This document shows, one piece after another, positions 1 to 4,762 of a DNA stretch of 5,613 nucleotides (its first letter is position 1; every line of letters starts with the position of its first letter). This DNA is from a bacterium (GTDB lineage: Bacteria > Acidobacteriota > Blastocatellia > Pyrinomonadales > Pyrinomonadaceae). The stretch is from NCBI GenBank assembly GCA_029945985.1, contig JAQSDP010000155.1:1-5613 (forward strand). Reading direction: 5' to 3'. The translations under genes and the position numbers were made by a program. A model generated the notes under the pieces. The model did not search any database. It was not told the origin of the DNA and was given only the letters and a program-made list of their open reading frames with translations.

Positions 1-189
1 GCGGTCGAACGTCTCCCGCCGGCCGTCCTTTTTAACGACCATATATGGGATCTCGTCGATCCGCTCGTAAGAAGTAAACCGCCTTCCACACTCGAGGCAC
101 TCGCGTCGACGCCTGATCGCATCTCCGTCCTTCGCCTCGCGAGAATCGACGACCTTATCTTCGATATGTCCGCAAAATGGGCAACGCAT
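1..189 (-). CDS. nrdR: Transcriptional repressor NrdR, N-terminal part (cut by window edge)
   Basis: NrdR is a zinc-finger/ATP-cone repressor that senses dATP/ATP and shuts off ribonucleotide reductase genes by binding NrdR boxes. Translating the minus strand from the ATG at 189-187 gives 63 residues that start MRCPFCGH. They contain the family's zinc ribbon (C3, C6, C31, C34), the RRRRECLECGRRFTSYER block that is nearly invariant in NrdR, and the beginning of the ATP-cone domain (about residues 49-63, IPYMVVKKDGRRETFDR). Full-length NrdR is about 150-160 residues, so some 90 residues lie beyond the left edge. There is no clear Shine-Dalgarno before the ATG. The preceding bases are the stop codon and terminal repeat of the four-helix-bundle gene, whose TGA is only 4 bases upstream, so translation may depend on coupling. 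The family call is very secure. Confidence 0.96.
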   Translation of the reverse strand, partial: MRCPFCGHIEDKVVDSREAKDGDAIRRRRECLECGRRFTSYERIDEIPYMVVKKDGRRETFDR

Positions 190-192
190 AAA

Positions 193-220
193 TTCAGTTG
201 GCAGTCGGGAGTCTGGAGTC
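193..220 (-). repeat. GACTCCN heptanucleotide array, copy 1
   Basis: Read on the minus strand from 220 down to 193, the sequence is three 7-base units, GACTCCA, GACTCCC and GACTGCC, then a decayed unit AACTGAA. The array encodes the last residues of the four-helix-bundle protein and includes its stop codon. A related array lies in opposite orientation at 672-706. Confidence 0.75.
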
Positions 221-595
221 AACAGTTTGATTGCCTAACAGCTTCTGTCGCAAGGAGAAGACCATTCGACAGATCTCGTCAGCCAGGGAATAAATCTCGT
301 CGAATCGGGTTTTATCAGTCAAGTAGTTGAGATCCAGTGCGACATATAGATGTGATTGCACCTCACATGATGAGGCATACGCAATGTTGAGAAAGTGTGC
401 GAAGTCTCTATCAGAATGCCTTCCAAAGCCCTCGGCGATGTTAGCCATTATCGACGTACTCACTCGTCGAATCTGGCTTCGCAAATCATAGTCTCGGGAA
501 AAGTCCCCCTGGGTTGTCGCGGAATAAACGATTTGATTCAACGTTCGAGCTTTCTGCCAGGCCAGAATATCCTCGAACCTTCGGAATGCCGCCAT
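194..595 (-). CDS. Four-helix bundle protein (S23/IVS-encoded type)
   Basis: This 133-residue protein belongs to the four-helix-bundle family first described from intervening sequences of 23S rRNA genes and related to the Avd accessory proteins of diversity-generating retroelements. Family landmarks are visible: an N-terminal F-x-D-I-L-A-W-Q-K-A block (residues 7-16), SIMANIAEGFGR (48-59) and the FLNIAYASSCEVQSHL helix (68-83), followed by a helix near 98-120. The molecular function is not established for stand-alone members; the fold forms pentamers and may bind nucleic acid. The ATG at 595 has a strong Shine-Dalgarno (GGAGGT at 606-601, 5-base spacer). The last residues (DSRLPTAN) are encoded by a GACTCCN heptanucleotide repeat, which suggests the original end was replaced or extended by a repeat. 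The stop lies 4 bases before nrdR and the start 58 bases after the upstream membrane-protein gene, so co-transcription is likely. Confidence 0.93.
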   Translation of the reverse strand: MAAFRRFEDILAWQKARTLNQIVYSATTQGDFSRDYDLRSQIRRVSTSIMANIAEGFGRHSDRDFAHFLNIAYASSCEVQSHLYVALDLNYLTDKTRFDEIYSLADEICRMVFSLRQKLLGNQTVDSRLPTAN

Positions 596-640
596 TCACA
601 ACCTCCAAACCCTTCGTGCTAAGTTTCTACGATATTGGCG

Positions 641-662
641 CGAGGCTGAAGCTTCAGCGTCG
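641..662. other. Perfect 14-bp palindrome / hairpin over a stop codon
   Basis: GCTGAAGCTTCAGC (645-658) is a perfect palindrome. It extends outward past one G/G mismatch by CGA/TCG (641-643 and 660-662). As RNA it could fold into a 5-bp stem with an AGCT loop plus a 3-bp outer stem. It contains the TGA stop (656-654) of the minus-strand membrane-protein gene. No T-run follows on either strand, so it does not look like a standard intrinsic terminator; it may protect an RNA end or simply be chance. Confidence 0.4.
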
Positions 663-1757
663 AGATTGATCTGCTCCCGACTCAAGACTCCCAACTCCAG
701 ACTGCCCGTTAGGGCTTTCTGATTCTATTTCTTCGACTGCGTGTTCGCTGGAAAGCAGACTTCGGAACCGCTCAATACTTATATCGCCATGCAGGAAATA
801 ATACAAGCCAAAGACTATGGCCGGGGCGAAGTACACAAGATGTAGTGCAATGGCAAAAGCGGCGGCATCTTCGCGAGGAATGTCGTTTTTAAGGAATAAA
901 AGGCTTGCACCGGTTCCGGCGTGGAACGCCCCGGCAGCTCCCCCCGGAGTCGGGACGACGGAACTGAGCGTCGCAAAGCCCATCACGAAGAGCGAATCGC
1001 TAAAGGTCACAGGAAGACCGAAGGCCAGCATCACCAGCCAGGTCGGTATCGAGATAGCGAGCCAAAGCGTAAACGTCCAAAATGAAACGAGCAGAAGTTC
1101 TCTCCAGTTGGTCAAGATCGCAAGGGCACCGGAAAGCTTTTCAAGAATGCTCAGGAATATCTTTCGCAGCCGTTTCGGGATCCAGGTCCGGTCCGTCATC
1201 CTCGCCGCAAGATCGATCACCCTACCCGAAAGCCGCTGATAAATGATCAGTGCACCAAAGGCGAAAACAACGCCCACGAGCAACGCAATGCCGACGAATT
1301 CGACGAAATGAAATTCCTCTTCCCTTCCCGGCGGCGGCACGAACCAGATGAGGTTCACGGCAAAAAAGCAGACTAACGCCGCCAGATCAAAAATTCGCTC
1401 GAGCCCGAGCGTCACCAGAGCCGCCGAGGGACGCACCCGGCGGTCACGCATCGGCAGCCACATCGGCCTTACGATCTCACCGGCTCGCCCGATCAGGAAG
1501 ATCGCCGCGAAACCGACCGTCGTCGTCGCGAAAAGCTCCTTGAGGCTCGATTTGGTTATCGGCGCAAGCAGCACCTGCCACCTGATAGCCCTCAGCAGGT
1601 ATCCCAGGCAAATGATCAAAACTGCGGCCGCAACATACGCCGCGTCAGCCTTGGCCAGGCTCTGCCTTACAAGCTGCCAGTCCAGCCCCCTGCCGAAGAA
1701 CCAGAAGAGAAACACGGCAAAGAGAAAAAGTAAGACGAATTTTAGATACTTGCGCAA
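654..1757 (-). CDS. Lysylphosphatidylglycerol synthase-type transmembrane protein (UPF0104/AglD2-like)
   Basis: A polytopic inner-membrane protein of 367 residues in the LPG_synthase_TM family, the flippase-like half of MprF. Members without the synthetase domain are thought to move lipids or lipid-linked molecules, but the substrate here is unknown. Hydrophobic helices lie at about residues 6-21, 41-57, 76-90, 122-140, 153-173, 220-245, 252-268 and 300-322. Conserved motifs are GRAGEIVRP (90-98), LERIFDL (119-125) and VPTPGGAAGAFHAG (268-281). No C-terminal DUF2156 aminoacyl-transfer domain is present, so a lipid-lysylating activity is not expected. The start is TTG at 1757-1755, the only plausible start before an in-frame TAA at 1772-1770; the helix begins right after it, but no good Shine-Dalgarno is seen. 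The last ~20 residues are low complexity and partly encoded by a heptanucleotide array, so they are probably a non-native tail. Confidence 0.9.
   Translation of the reverse strand: MRKYLKFVLLFLFAVFLFWFFGRGLDWQLVRQSLAKADAAYVAAAVLIICLGYLLRAIRWQVLLAPITKSSLKELFATTTVGFAAIFLIGRAGEIVRPMWLPMRDRRVRPSAALVTLGLERIFDLAALVCFFAVNLIWFVPPPGREEEFHFVEFVGIALLVGVVFAFGALIIYQRLSGRVIDLAARMTDRTWIPKRLRKIFLSILEKLSGALAILTNWRELLLVSFWTFTLWLAISIPTWLVMLAFGLPVTFSDSLFVMGFATLSSVVPTPGGAAGAFHAGTGASLLFLKNDIPREDAAAFAIALHLVYFAPAIVFGLYYFLHGDISIERFRSLLSSEHAVEEIESESPNGQSGVGSLESGADQSRR
672..706 (+). repeat. GACTCCN heptanucleotide array, copy 2 (inverted relative to copy 1)
   Basis: On the plus strand this stretch divides into five 7-base units: TGCTCCC, GACTCAA, GACTCCC, AACTCCA and GACTGCC. 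It shares ACTCCAGACT and CTCCCGACT exactly with copy 1, but on the other strand. It lies inside the 3' end of the minus-strand membrane-protein gene and encodes its low-complexity tail (about residues 351-362, GQSGVGSLESGA). The two arrays bracket the four-helix-bundle gene as imperfect inverted repeats. Confidence 0.75.
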
Positions 1758-1814
1758 GGTTATCGGTTTTTAGCCGCCGAATCTCGGGGCACAAACCAAT
1801 GAAGATACTGCATC

Positions 1815-1833
1815 AATTCGCCAAACGCGAATT
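1815..1833. repeat. Perfect inverted repeat, 7-bp arms
   Basis: AATTCGC (1815-1821), a 5-base loop CAAAC, then GCGAATT (1827-1833). The arms are fully complementary. It lies about 58 bases upstream of the minus-strand membrane-protein start, where an operator or a leader hairpin could sit. There is no adjacent T-run on either strand. Confidence 0.5.
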
Positions 1834-1851
1834 CGGATGAGGCGACGGATG

Positions 1852-1875
1852 CACCGGCGGGGATGATGGCCGGTG
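1852..1875. repeat. Perfect inverted repeat, 7-bp arms
   Basis: CACCGGC (1852-1858) and GCCGGTG (1869-1875) are exact complements separated by 10 bases. It lies 18 bases beyond the 1815-1833 hairpin, giving two stem-loops in tandem in the intergenic region. Role unknown; a transcription-factor site or leader structure is possible. Confidence 0.45.
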
Positions 1876-2091
1876 TAATGGCATGTATTGGCCCCTTGTT
1901 TCGGAGCCATCAGAGAACACCTTATCGCAGGTATCTCGACACGCGGTGCAAACTAAAATCCGGCACAAAAAGCGCGGTGCAGGGCGTCATATCTGTCTGC
2001 ATCCTTTCGGAAGCATCTGACAAGTTGCAAAGGTTCGGGCAGTCGGAGTGTAATTTCCAAAACGACGATTCCGACCACTCTGGATTTAATG

Positions 2092-2117
2092 GGAACTTAG
2101 ACTACTCTTGTATCGTA
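2092..2117 (+). promoter_or_regulatory. ECF-sigma-type promoter (autoregulatory candidate)
   Basis: GGAACTT at 2092-2098 is an exact match to the -35 element typical of RpoE/ECF promoters. After a 15-base spacer comes CGTA (2114-2117), a common ECF -10 core, within TCGTAAAC. Transcription would begin near 2123-2127, just upstream of the sigma-factor gene. This fits the common pattern in which an ECF sigma factor drives its own operon. That this particular sigma factor uses it is inference. Confidence 0.65.
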
Positions 2118-2181
2118 AACTAGCTTTGACAAGGCGGCTTTAGTGCTTTGTTGCCCCAGGGGAGTCAGGGCTAAACCGTTC

Positions 2182-2185
2182 GGAG
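2182..2185 (+). promoter_or_regulatory. Ribosome binding site for the sigma-factor TTG start
   Basis: GGAG followed by an 8-base spacer to TTG at 2194. This favours the TTG over the upstream GTG at 2143, which has only AAGG (2131-2134) before it. The choice between the two starts remains open. Confidence 0.5.
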
Positions 2186-2193
2186 AGCTGAAC

Positions 2194-2787
2194 TTGGAAG
2201 CTTTAAAGGCGTCTGCCGAGATCAATGGTGCTGAACTTGTCCGCCGAGCGCGGTCGGGGGATGGCGTTGCCTGGGAAGAGATCGTGACCGCCTTTTCGCG
2301 GCGTATCTTCAACCTCGCATATCGATTTACGTCGAACGCCGAAGGGGCCGAAGATCTTACTCAAGAGGTTTTCATCCGTATTTATCGGACTCTGAATCAG
2401 TATGACTCCAGACAGGGCGACCTTGCGAATTGGCTAATGCGGTTGGCCCGCAATTTGATAATCGATGATTACCGCCATCGCCAGCGAAACCCGCAAAACA
2501 CGATGGCAGAGGCGGTCGATGACCACCAATACCATTTGAGAGCCGTCGGAACGTCAGCTCACAAAGAGATGGAACGCCGCGAGCTTTCGGCGCAAGTGCA
2601 GGAAGGAATAGACAAACTTCCCGCGGATCTGAAAACCTGCGTGATCCTGCGAGATATCGAGGAGCTGAGCTATCAAGAGATCGTCGATATGCTCCAGATT
2701 CCAGAAGGTACTGTCAAATCAAGGATCAATCGAGGCCGCATCGAACTGGCTAAGATATTGAAAAGAATGAGGGTTGTAACGGTTTGA
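2194..2787 (+). CDS. RNA polymerase ECF sigma factor (RpoE-like)
   Basis: A group 4 (ECF) sigma-70 factor of 197 residues that would redirect RNA polymerase to a small regulon. Region 2 spans about residues 12-97: the helix ELVRRARSGD, the core-binding stretch AEDLTQEVFIRIYRTL (52-67) and the -10-recognising NWLMRLARNLIIDDYRHR (79-96). Region 4 is the C-terminal part, beginning around KLPADLKTCVILRDIEELS and ending with the helix-turn-helix YQEIVDMLQIPEGTVKSRINRGR that reads the -35 element. There is no region 1 or 3, as expected. I prefer TTG 2194 because of its GGAG site and because homologs usually begin about 10-15 residues before region 2; GTG at 2143 would add 17 residues (LCCPRGVRAKPFGELN-like) with no family resemblance. 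An ECF promoter lies upstream and an anti-sigma gene follows, the usual arrangement for a regulated sigma factor. Confidence 0.95.
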   Translation: MEALKASAEINGAELVRRARSGDGVAWEEIVTAFSRRIFNLAYRFTSNAEGAEDLTQEVFIRIYRTLNQYDSRQGDLANWLMRLARNLIIDDYRHRQRNPQNTMAEAVDDHQYHLRAVGTSAHKEMERRELSAQVQEGIDKLPADLKTCVILRDIEELSYQEIVDMLQIPEGTVKSRINRGRIELAKILKRMRVVTV

Positions 2788-2885
2788 GTCAGAACCGGGA
2801 CCGATAAGCGACTGGATTCGTTTGGCAAGTTGAGTGCAAAACAGCAGTGGATACCGCGTCAGCGTAGAAAGCTAGCTTCAGTTGC

Positions 2886-2890
2886 AAGGG
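2886..2890 (+). promoter_or_regulatory. Ribosome binding site for the anti-sigma ATG
   Basis: AAGGG with an 8-base spacer before ATG 2899. The alternative TTG at 2830 has no purine-rich site in front, so the ATG is the preferred start. Confidence 0.5.
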
Positions 2891-2898
2891 TTAGAGCA

Positions 2899-3681
2899 AT
2901 GGTAAACGGGCACGCAAACTTAATAGACTGCACCGCATTCGAGGAATCGCTTTCGGATTATCTGGAACACTCCCTGGAGGCGACGATGCACAAGGCGGTC
3001 GCCTCGCACGCATTGGCCTGCCCTCTTTGCCACTCGCTTCTAAACGATGTTAAAGAGTCGATGGCAGCCTGCCATCAGCTCGCCGAGCCGCTTCAGCCCA
3101 TCTCCAGACTCGAGGCAGGAATTCTTGCCAGGACCGTCCCGGATTCGACCATCAATTGCACCGAATTCGAGGAGCATCTCACCGATTACCTCGACGGGTT
3201 CCTGCCGGCCAGTGTTTTTCATCGCTGGGAACGTCACGCGCTGCTTTGCGACGAATGCACGGATCTTCCGGGCATTGTGGTTCGCTCAATTGCGGCGATC
3301 GTGAATTACAAGCTCGACGAGCTCCCGGTGCCCGCCGGGCTGCATCAGAGGATTTTCAACCTAACGAGCCGCACCGAACTCGCGAAAGAGATGAAGCCGT
3401 CGCTGGCTGAACGCTTCGGCGAATGGGCGCGCGGGTTTAGCTTCCCGATATCGGTGCCGCAGCTTGCTCCCGTCGCCGGAATGCTGCTGGTAGCGTTCCT
3501 TGCCTTCAGCCAGACAGTTTCCGCTGACGGCTCGATCTCGGGCGCCTATGCTCAGGGCTTTCAACTCGCCGAACAAACTTATCGGCAGGGCGCTGAGGTG
3601 CTCAGCGAGGCCCGGAGAAACCGATCATCTCAGTCTCAAACCACCGTCGAAGGAACCACCGAGGTGAAGAACGACGAATAA
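2899..3681 (+). CDS. Membrane-anchored anti-sigma factor with two tandem zinc-finger (zf-HC2/ZAS) domains
   Basis: The protein (260 residues) should bind and inhibit the adjacent ECF sigma factor at the inner face of the membrane and release it on an envelope signal. Two ZAS modules are visible with identical spacing, C-x25-H-x3-C-x2-C: C11, H37, C41, C44 and C87, H113, C117, C120. Each is followed by a similar helix and P-x-x-x-L segment (SMAA...PISRL, SIAA...PVPAGL), so the whole module is duplicated with a 76-residue period. A single membrane helix (about 186-207) follows, then a ~50-residue, probably periplasmic, polar tail ending in a Ser/Thr/Glu-rich stretch. The start is ATG 2899 with AAGGG; an in-frame TTG at 2830 would add 23 basic residues. 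The stop TAA is immediately followed by the next gene's ATG, indicating coupled expression. Confidence 0.88.
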   Translation: MVNGHANLIDCTAFEESLSDYLEHSLEATMHKAVASHALACPLCHSLLNDVKESMAACHQLAEPLQPISRLEAGILARTVPDSTINCTEFEEHLTDYLDGFLPASVFHRWERHALLCDECTDLPGIVVRSIAAIVNYKLDELPVPAGLHQRIFNLTSRTELAKEMKPSLAERFGEWARGFSFPISVPQLAPVAGMLLVAFLAFSQTVSADGSISGAYAQGFQLAEQTYRQGAEVLSEARRNRSSQSQTTVEGTTEVKNDE

Positions 3682-4443
3682 ATGAATTGCGCCTATCACA
3701 CACAAAATGGTGCTGTCGTTCAGTGCAACGCGTGCGGCAAACCGCTATGCCCCGCCTGCGACCACCGCATAAAAGGATTCCCTTATTGCCAGGACTGCAT
3801 TGTGATGGGCGTCGATCTTTTGCGTCAGCAGAATAGCTCCAACTATGGCCCTTACGTCCGTAAGAGCACCTCCCCTTTCATCGCGTTTGTTCTGTCTGTC
3901 GTGCCTGGACTGGGTGCAGCCTACAACGGCCAGACAGTCAAAGCCCTCGTATATTTCGGCGTCTTCATTGGCCTTTTCCAGCTCGCGATACTCACTGGCG
4001 GCTCGGCTCTTTTTGTGCTCGGATTCATGGGAATGTGGGCCTTTTCGGCCCTTGACGCCTGGCGAACGGCTAGGATGATCCGTGCCGGAGTCACGCCGGA
4101 CGTGGCCGAAGACATCCTGGTGAAGCGCTTCCAGGGCAACCCGAAGCTCTGGGGAATTGTTTTGGGCATCCTGGGCCTGGCGTTTATGCTTCAAAATGTT
4201 TTCGGGCTCAAGGGGCTTATGCGCGGAGTTCTTCCAGCGATGTTGATCGGGCTCGGGATTTACATTCTCCGCGGATATATCTTCAGGCCTAAGGAAGATG
4301 CGGGAAAATGGAGCGATTTTGATTCGGCACGGCCTGCTCCGTTCTTCTCAGGCAAGCTCACGGGCCGCTCGGAGACAGGCGAGCACGGGTATCCCTCGAG
4401 TGAGACCGCCGAACGGCGCTACGGAAGTTGGGGAAATCGCTAG
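3682..4443 (+). CDS. Zinc-finger polytopic membrane protein (B-box-like finger, TM2-like and LiaF-like segments)
   Basis: Function unknown; 253 residues. The N-terminus carries a cytosolic cross-brace finger of B-box type: C3, H6, C15, C18, C23, C26, H28, C36, C39. A linker leads to hydrophobic segments at about 65-80, 86-105 and 108-124; the stretch VVPGLGAAYNGQTVKAL (73-89) resembles the PGLG-x-x-YNGQ signature of TM2-type proteins. A second membrane pair at about 156-172 and 182-197 (GIVLGILGLAFMLQNV, then VLPAMLIGLGIYILRG) resembles the LiaI/LiaF-like (DUF5668-type) membrane module known from cell-envelope stress regulators. A polar ~50-residue tail follows. The ATG directly abuts the TAA of the anti-sigma gene with only a weak ribosome site, so translation is probably coupled. 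Its position in a sigma/anti-sigma operon suggests a role in sensing or tuning the envelope response; this is inference. Confidence 0.85.
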   Translation: MNCAYHTQNGAVVQCNACGKPLCPACDHRIKGFPYCQDCIVMGVDLLRQQNSSNYGPYVRKSTSPFIAFVLSVVPGLGAAYNGQTVKALVYFGVFIGLFQLAILTGGSALFVLGFMGMWAFSALDAWRTARMIRAGVTPDVAEDILVKRFQGNPKLWGIVLGILGLAFMLQNVFGLKGLMRGVLPAMLIGLGIYILRGYIFRPKEDAGKWSDFDSARPAPFFSGKLTGRSETGEHGYPSSETAERRYGSWGNR

Positions 4444-4472
4444 GCTTTGGGGCCGCCCGCAGTTATACTTTC

Positions 4473-4479
4473 AAAGGAG
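4473..4479 (+). promoter_or_regulatory. Ribosome binding site for the 69-residue membrane protein
   Basis: AAAGGAG with a 9-base spacer to ATG 4489. This is the strongest Shine-Dalgarno in the operon. It rules against the in-frame TTG at 4447, which would place this site inside the coding region. Confidence 0.7.
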
Positions 4480-4488
4480 TTCAAGAGT

Positions 4489-4698
4489 ATGGCATTCATG
4501 AAAGCAACCGGCATCGTAGGTAGCGTTTTAGCCCTCATTGCAATGTTAATTGTTCTGATAAAAAGTCTTATAGGTTTTGTTGGATTCGTAACGGCTGCCC
4601 TCAAGATCTTGATCGTGGTCGTCTTCGTAGCTCTTTTCTTAGGTGTCGGTCTCTTGATTTTCAGGAGTTTGGCAGATCGCAAGCGAAAACACGATTAG
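4489..4698 (+). CDS. Small two-helix membrane protein, unknown function
   Basis: A 69-residue, very hydrophobic protein starting MAFMKATGIVG. Two membrane segments are likely, about residues 7-24 and 37-58, joined by a short K/S/G-containing turn. A strongly basic tail (RSLADRKRKHD) should face the cytosol by the positive-inside rule, so both termini are probably inside. I recognise no family. The gene begins 45 bases after the zinc-finger membrane protein and ends 34 bases before an intrinsic terminator, so it is the last gene of the sigma-factor operon. It lies where many ECF and phage-shock-like operons carry small membrane effectors. Codon use is richer in A/T than in the genes upstream, partly because of Ile/Leu/Val content. 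The gene looks real because of its strong ribosome site and clean topology. Confidence 0.75.
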   Translation: MAFMKATGIVGSVLALIAMLIVLIKSLIGFVGFVTAALKILIVVVFVALFLGVGLLIFRSLADRKRKHD

Positions 4699-4731
4699 GA
4701 GTTCAGCACAGATTTGATGTATCGTTTAGGG

Positions 4732-4762
4732 TGGCGAACGGACGGGTGCCGTTTGCCATTTT
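4732..4762 (+). terminator. Rho-independent terminator of the sigma-factor operon
   Basis: TGGCGAACGG (4732-4741), loop ACGGGTG, and CCGTTTGCCA (4749-4758) form a 10-bp stem with a single G-U pair, followed directly by TTTT (4759-4762). The position, 34 bases past the last operon stop codon, fits an intrinsic terminator. The T-run is short, so termination may be incomplete and allow read-through toward the M23 gene. Confidence 0.7.

Larger units (their letters stand above)
1760..1909 (-). other. Short coding-like frame, possible remnant of an upstream gene
   Basis: Between a TGA (1912-1910) and a TAA (1762-1760) the minus strand stays open for 49 codons with codon choice resembling the neighbouring genes; the translation ends FVPRDSAAKNR. 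Its stop lies 2 bases before the TTG of the membrane-protein gene, as expected for the end of an upstream operon member. The only good start inside it is an ATG that leaves 17 residues. I do not recognise the peptide. It may be the decayed 3' end of a lost gene, or chance. Confidence 0.22.
1758..2091. other. Intergenic region between divergent transcription units
   Basis: About 330 bases separate the minus-strand membrane-protein gene from the ECF promoter on the plus strand. I see no supported complete gene. Notable content is two perfect hairpins (1815-1833 and 1852-1875) and a coding-like minus-strand frame at 1760-1909. The promoter for the minus-strand genes should lie here, but I could not identify convincing -35/-10 boxes for it. 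Confidence 0.6.

Noticed and set aside
395..622. Plus-strand open frame opposite the four-helix-bundle gene
   Set aside because: Entirely antisense to a gene with clear family motifs and a strong ribosome site; the translation has no recognisable features.
654..1757. Reading the membrane-protein gene as full mprF (lysyl-phosphatidylglycerol synthase)
   Set aside because: The C-terminal DUF2156 synthetase domain is missing; the protein ends after the membrane part, so only the transmembrane-family name is justified.
1863..2123. Plus-strand open frame of 86 codons in the intergenic region
   Set aside because: The translation is polar and low in family-like features, there is no ribosome site, and it overlaps the ECF promoter and the hairpin at 1852-1875. 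It looks like a chance open frame.
2126..2131. TTGACA, a perfect sigma-70 -35 hexamer before the sigma gene
   Set aside because: No acceptable -10 element lies 16-18 bases downstream (best is about TGTTGC), so a housekeeping promoter here is not supported; the ECF-type promoter at 2092-2117 fits better.
2869..2878. 10-bp palindrome AAGCTAGCTT before the anti-sigma ATG
   Set aside because: Short, A/T-flanked and without a partner site; could be chance, and it would be inside the coding region if the TTG start at 2830 were used.
4464..4469. TATACT, a possible -10 box before the small membrane protein
   Set aside because: No matching -35 at 16-18 bases, and the spacing and context fit an internal operon gene.
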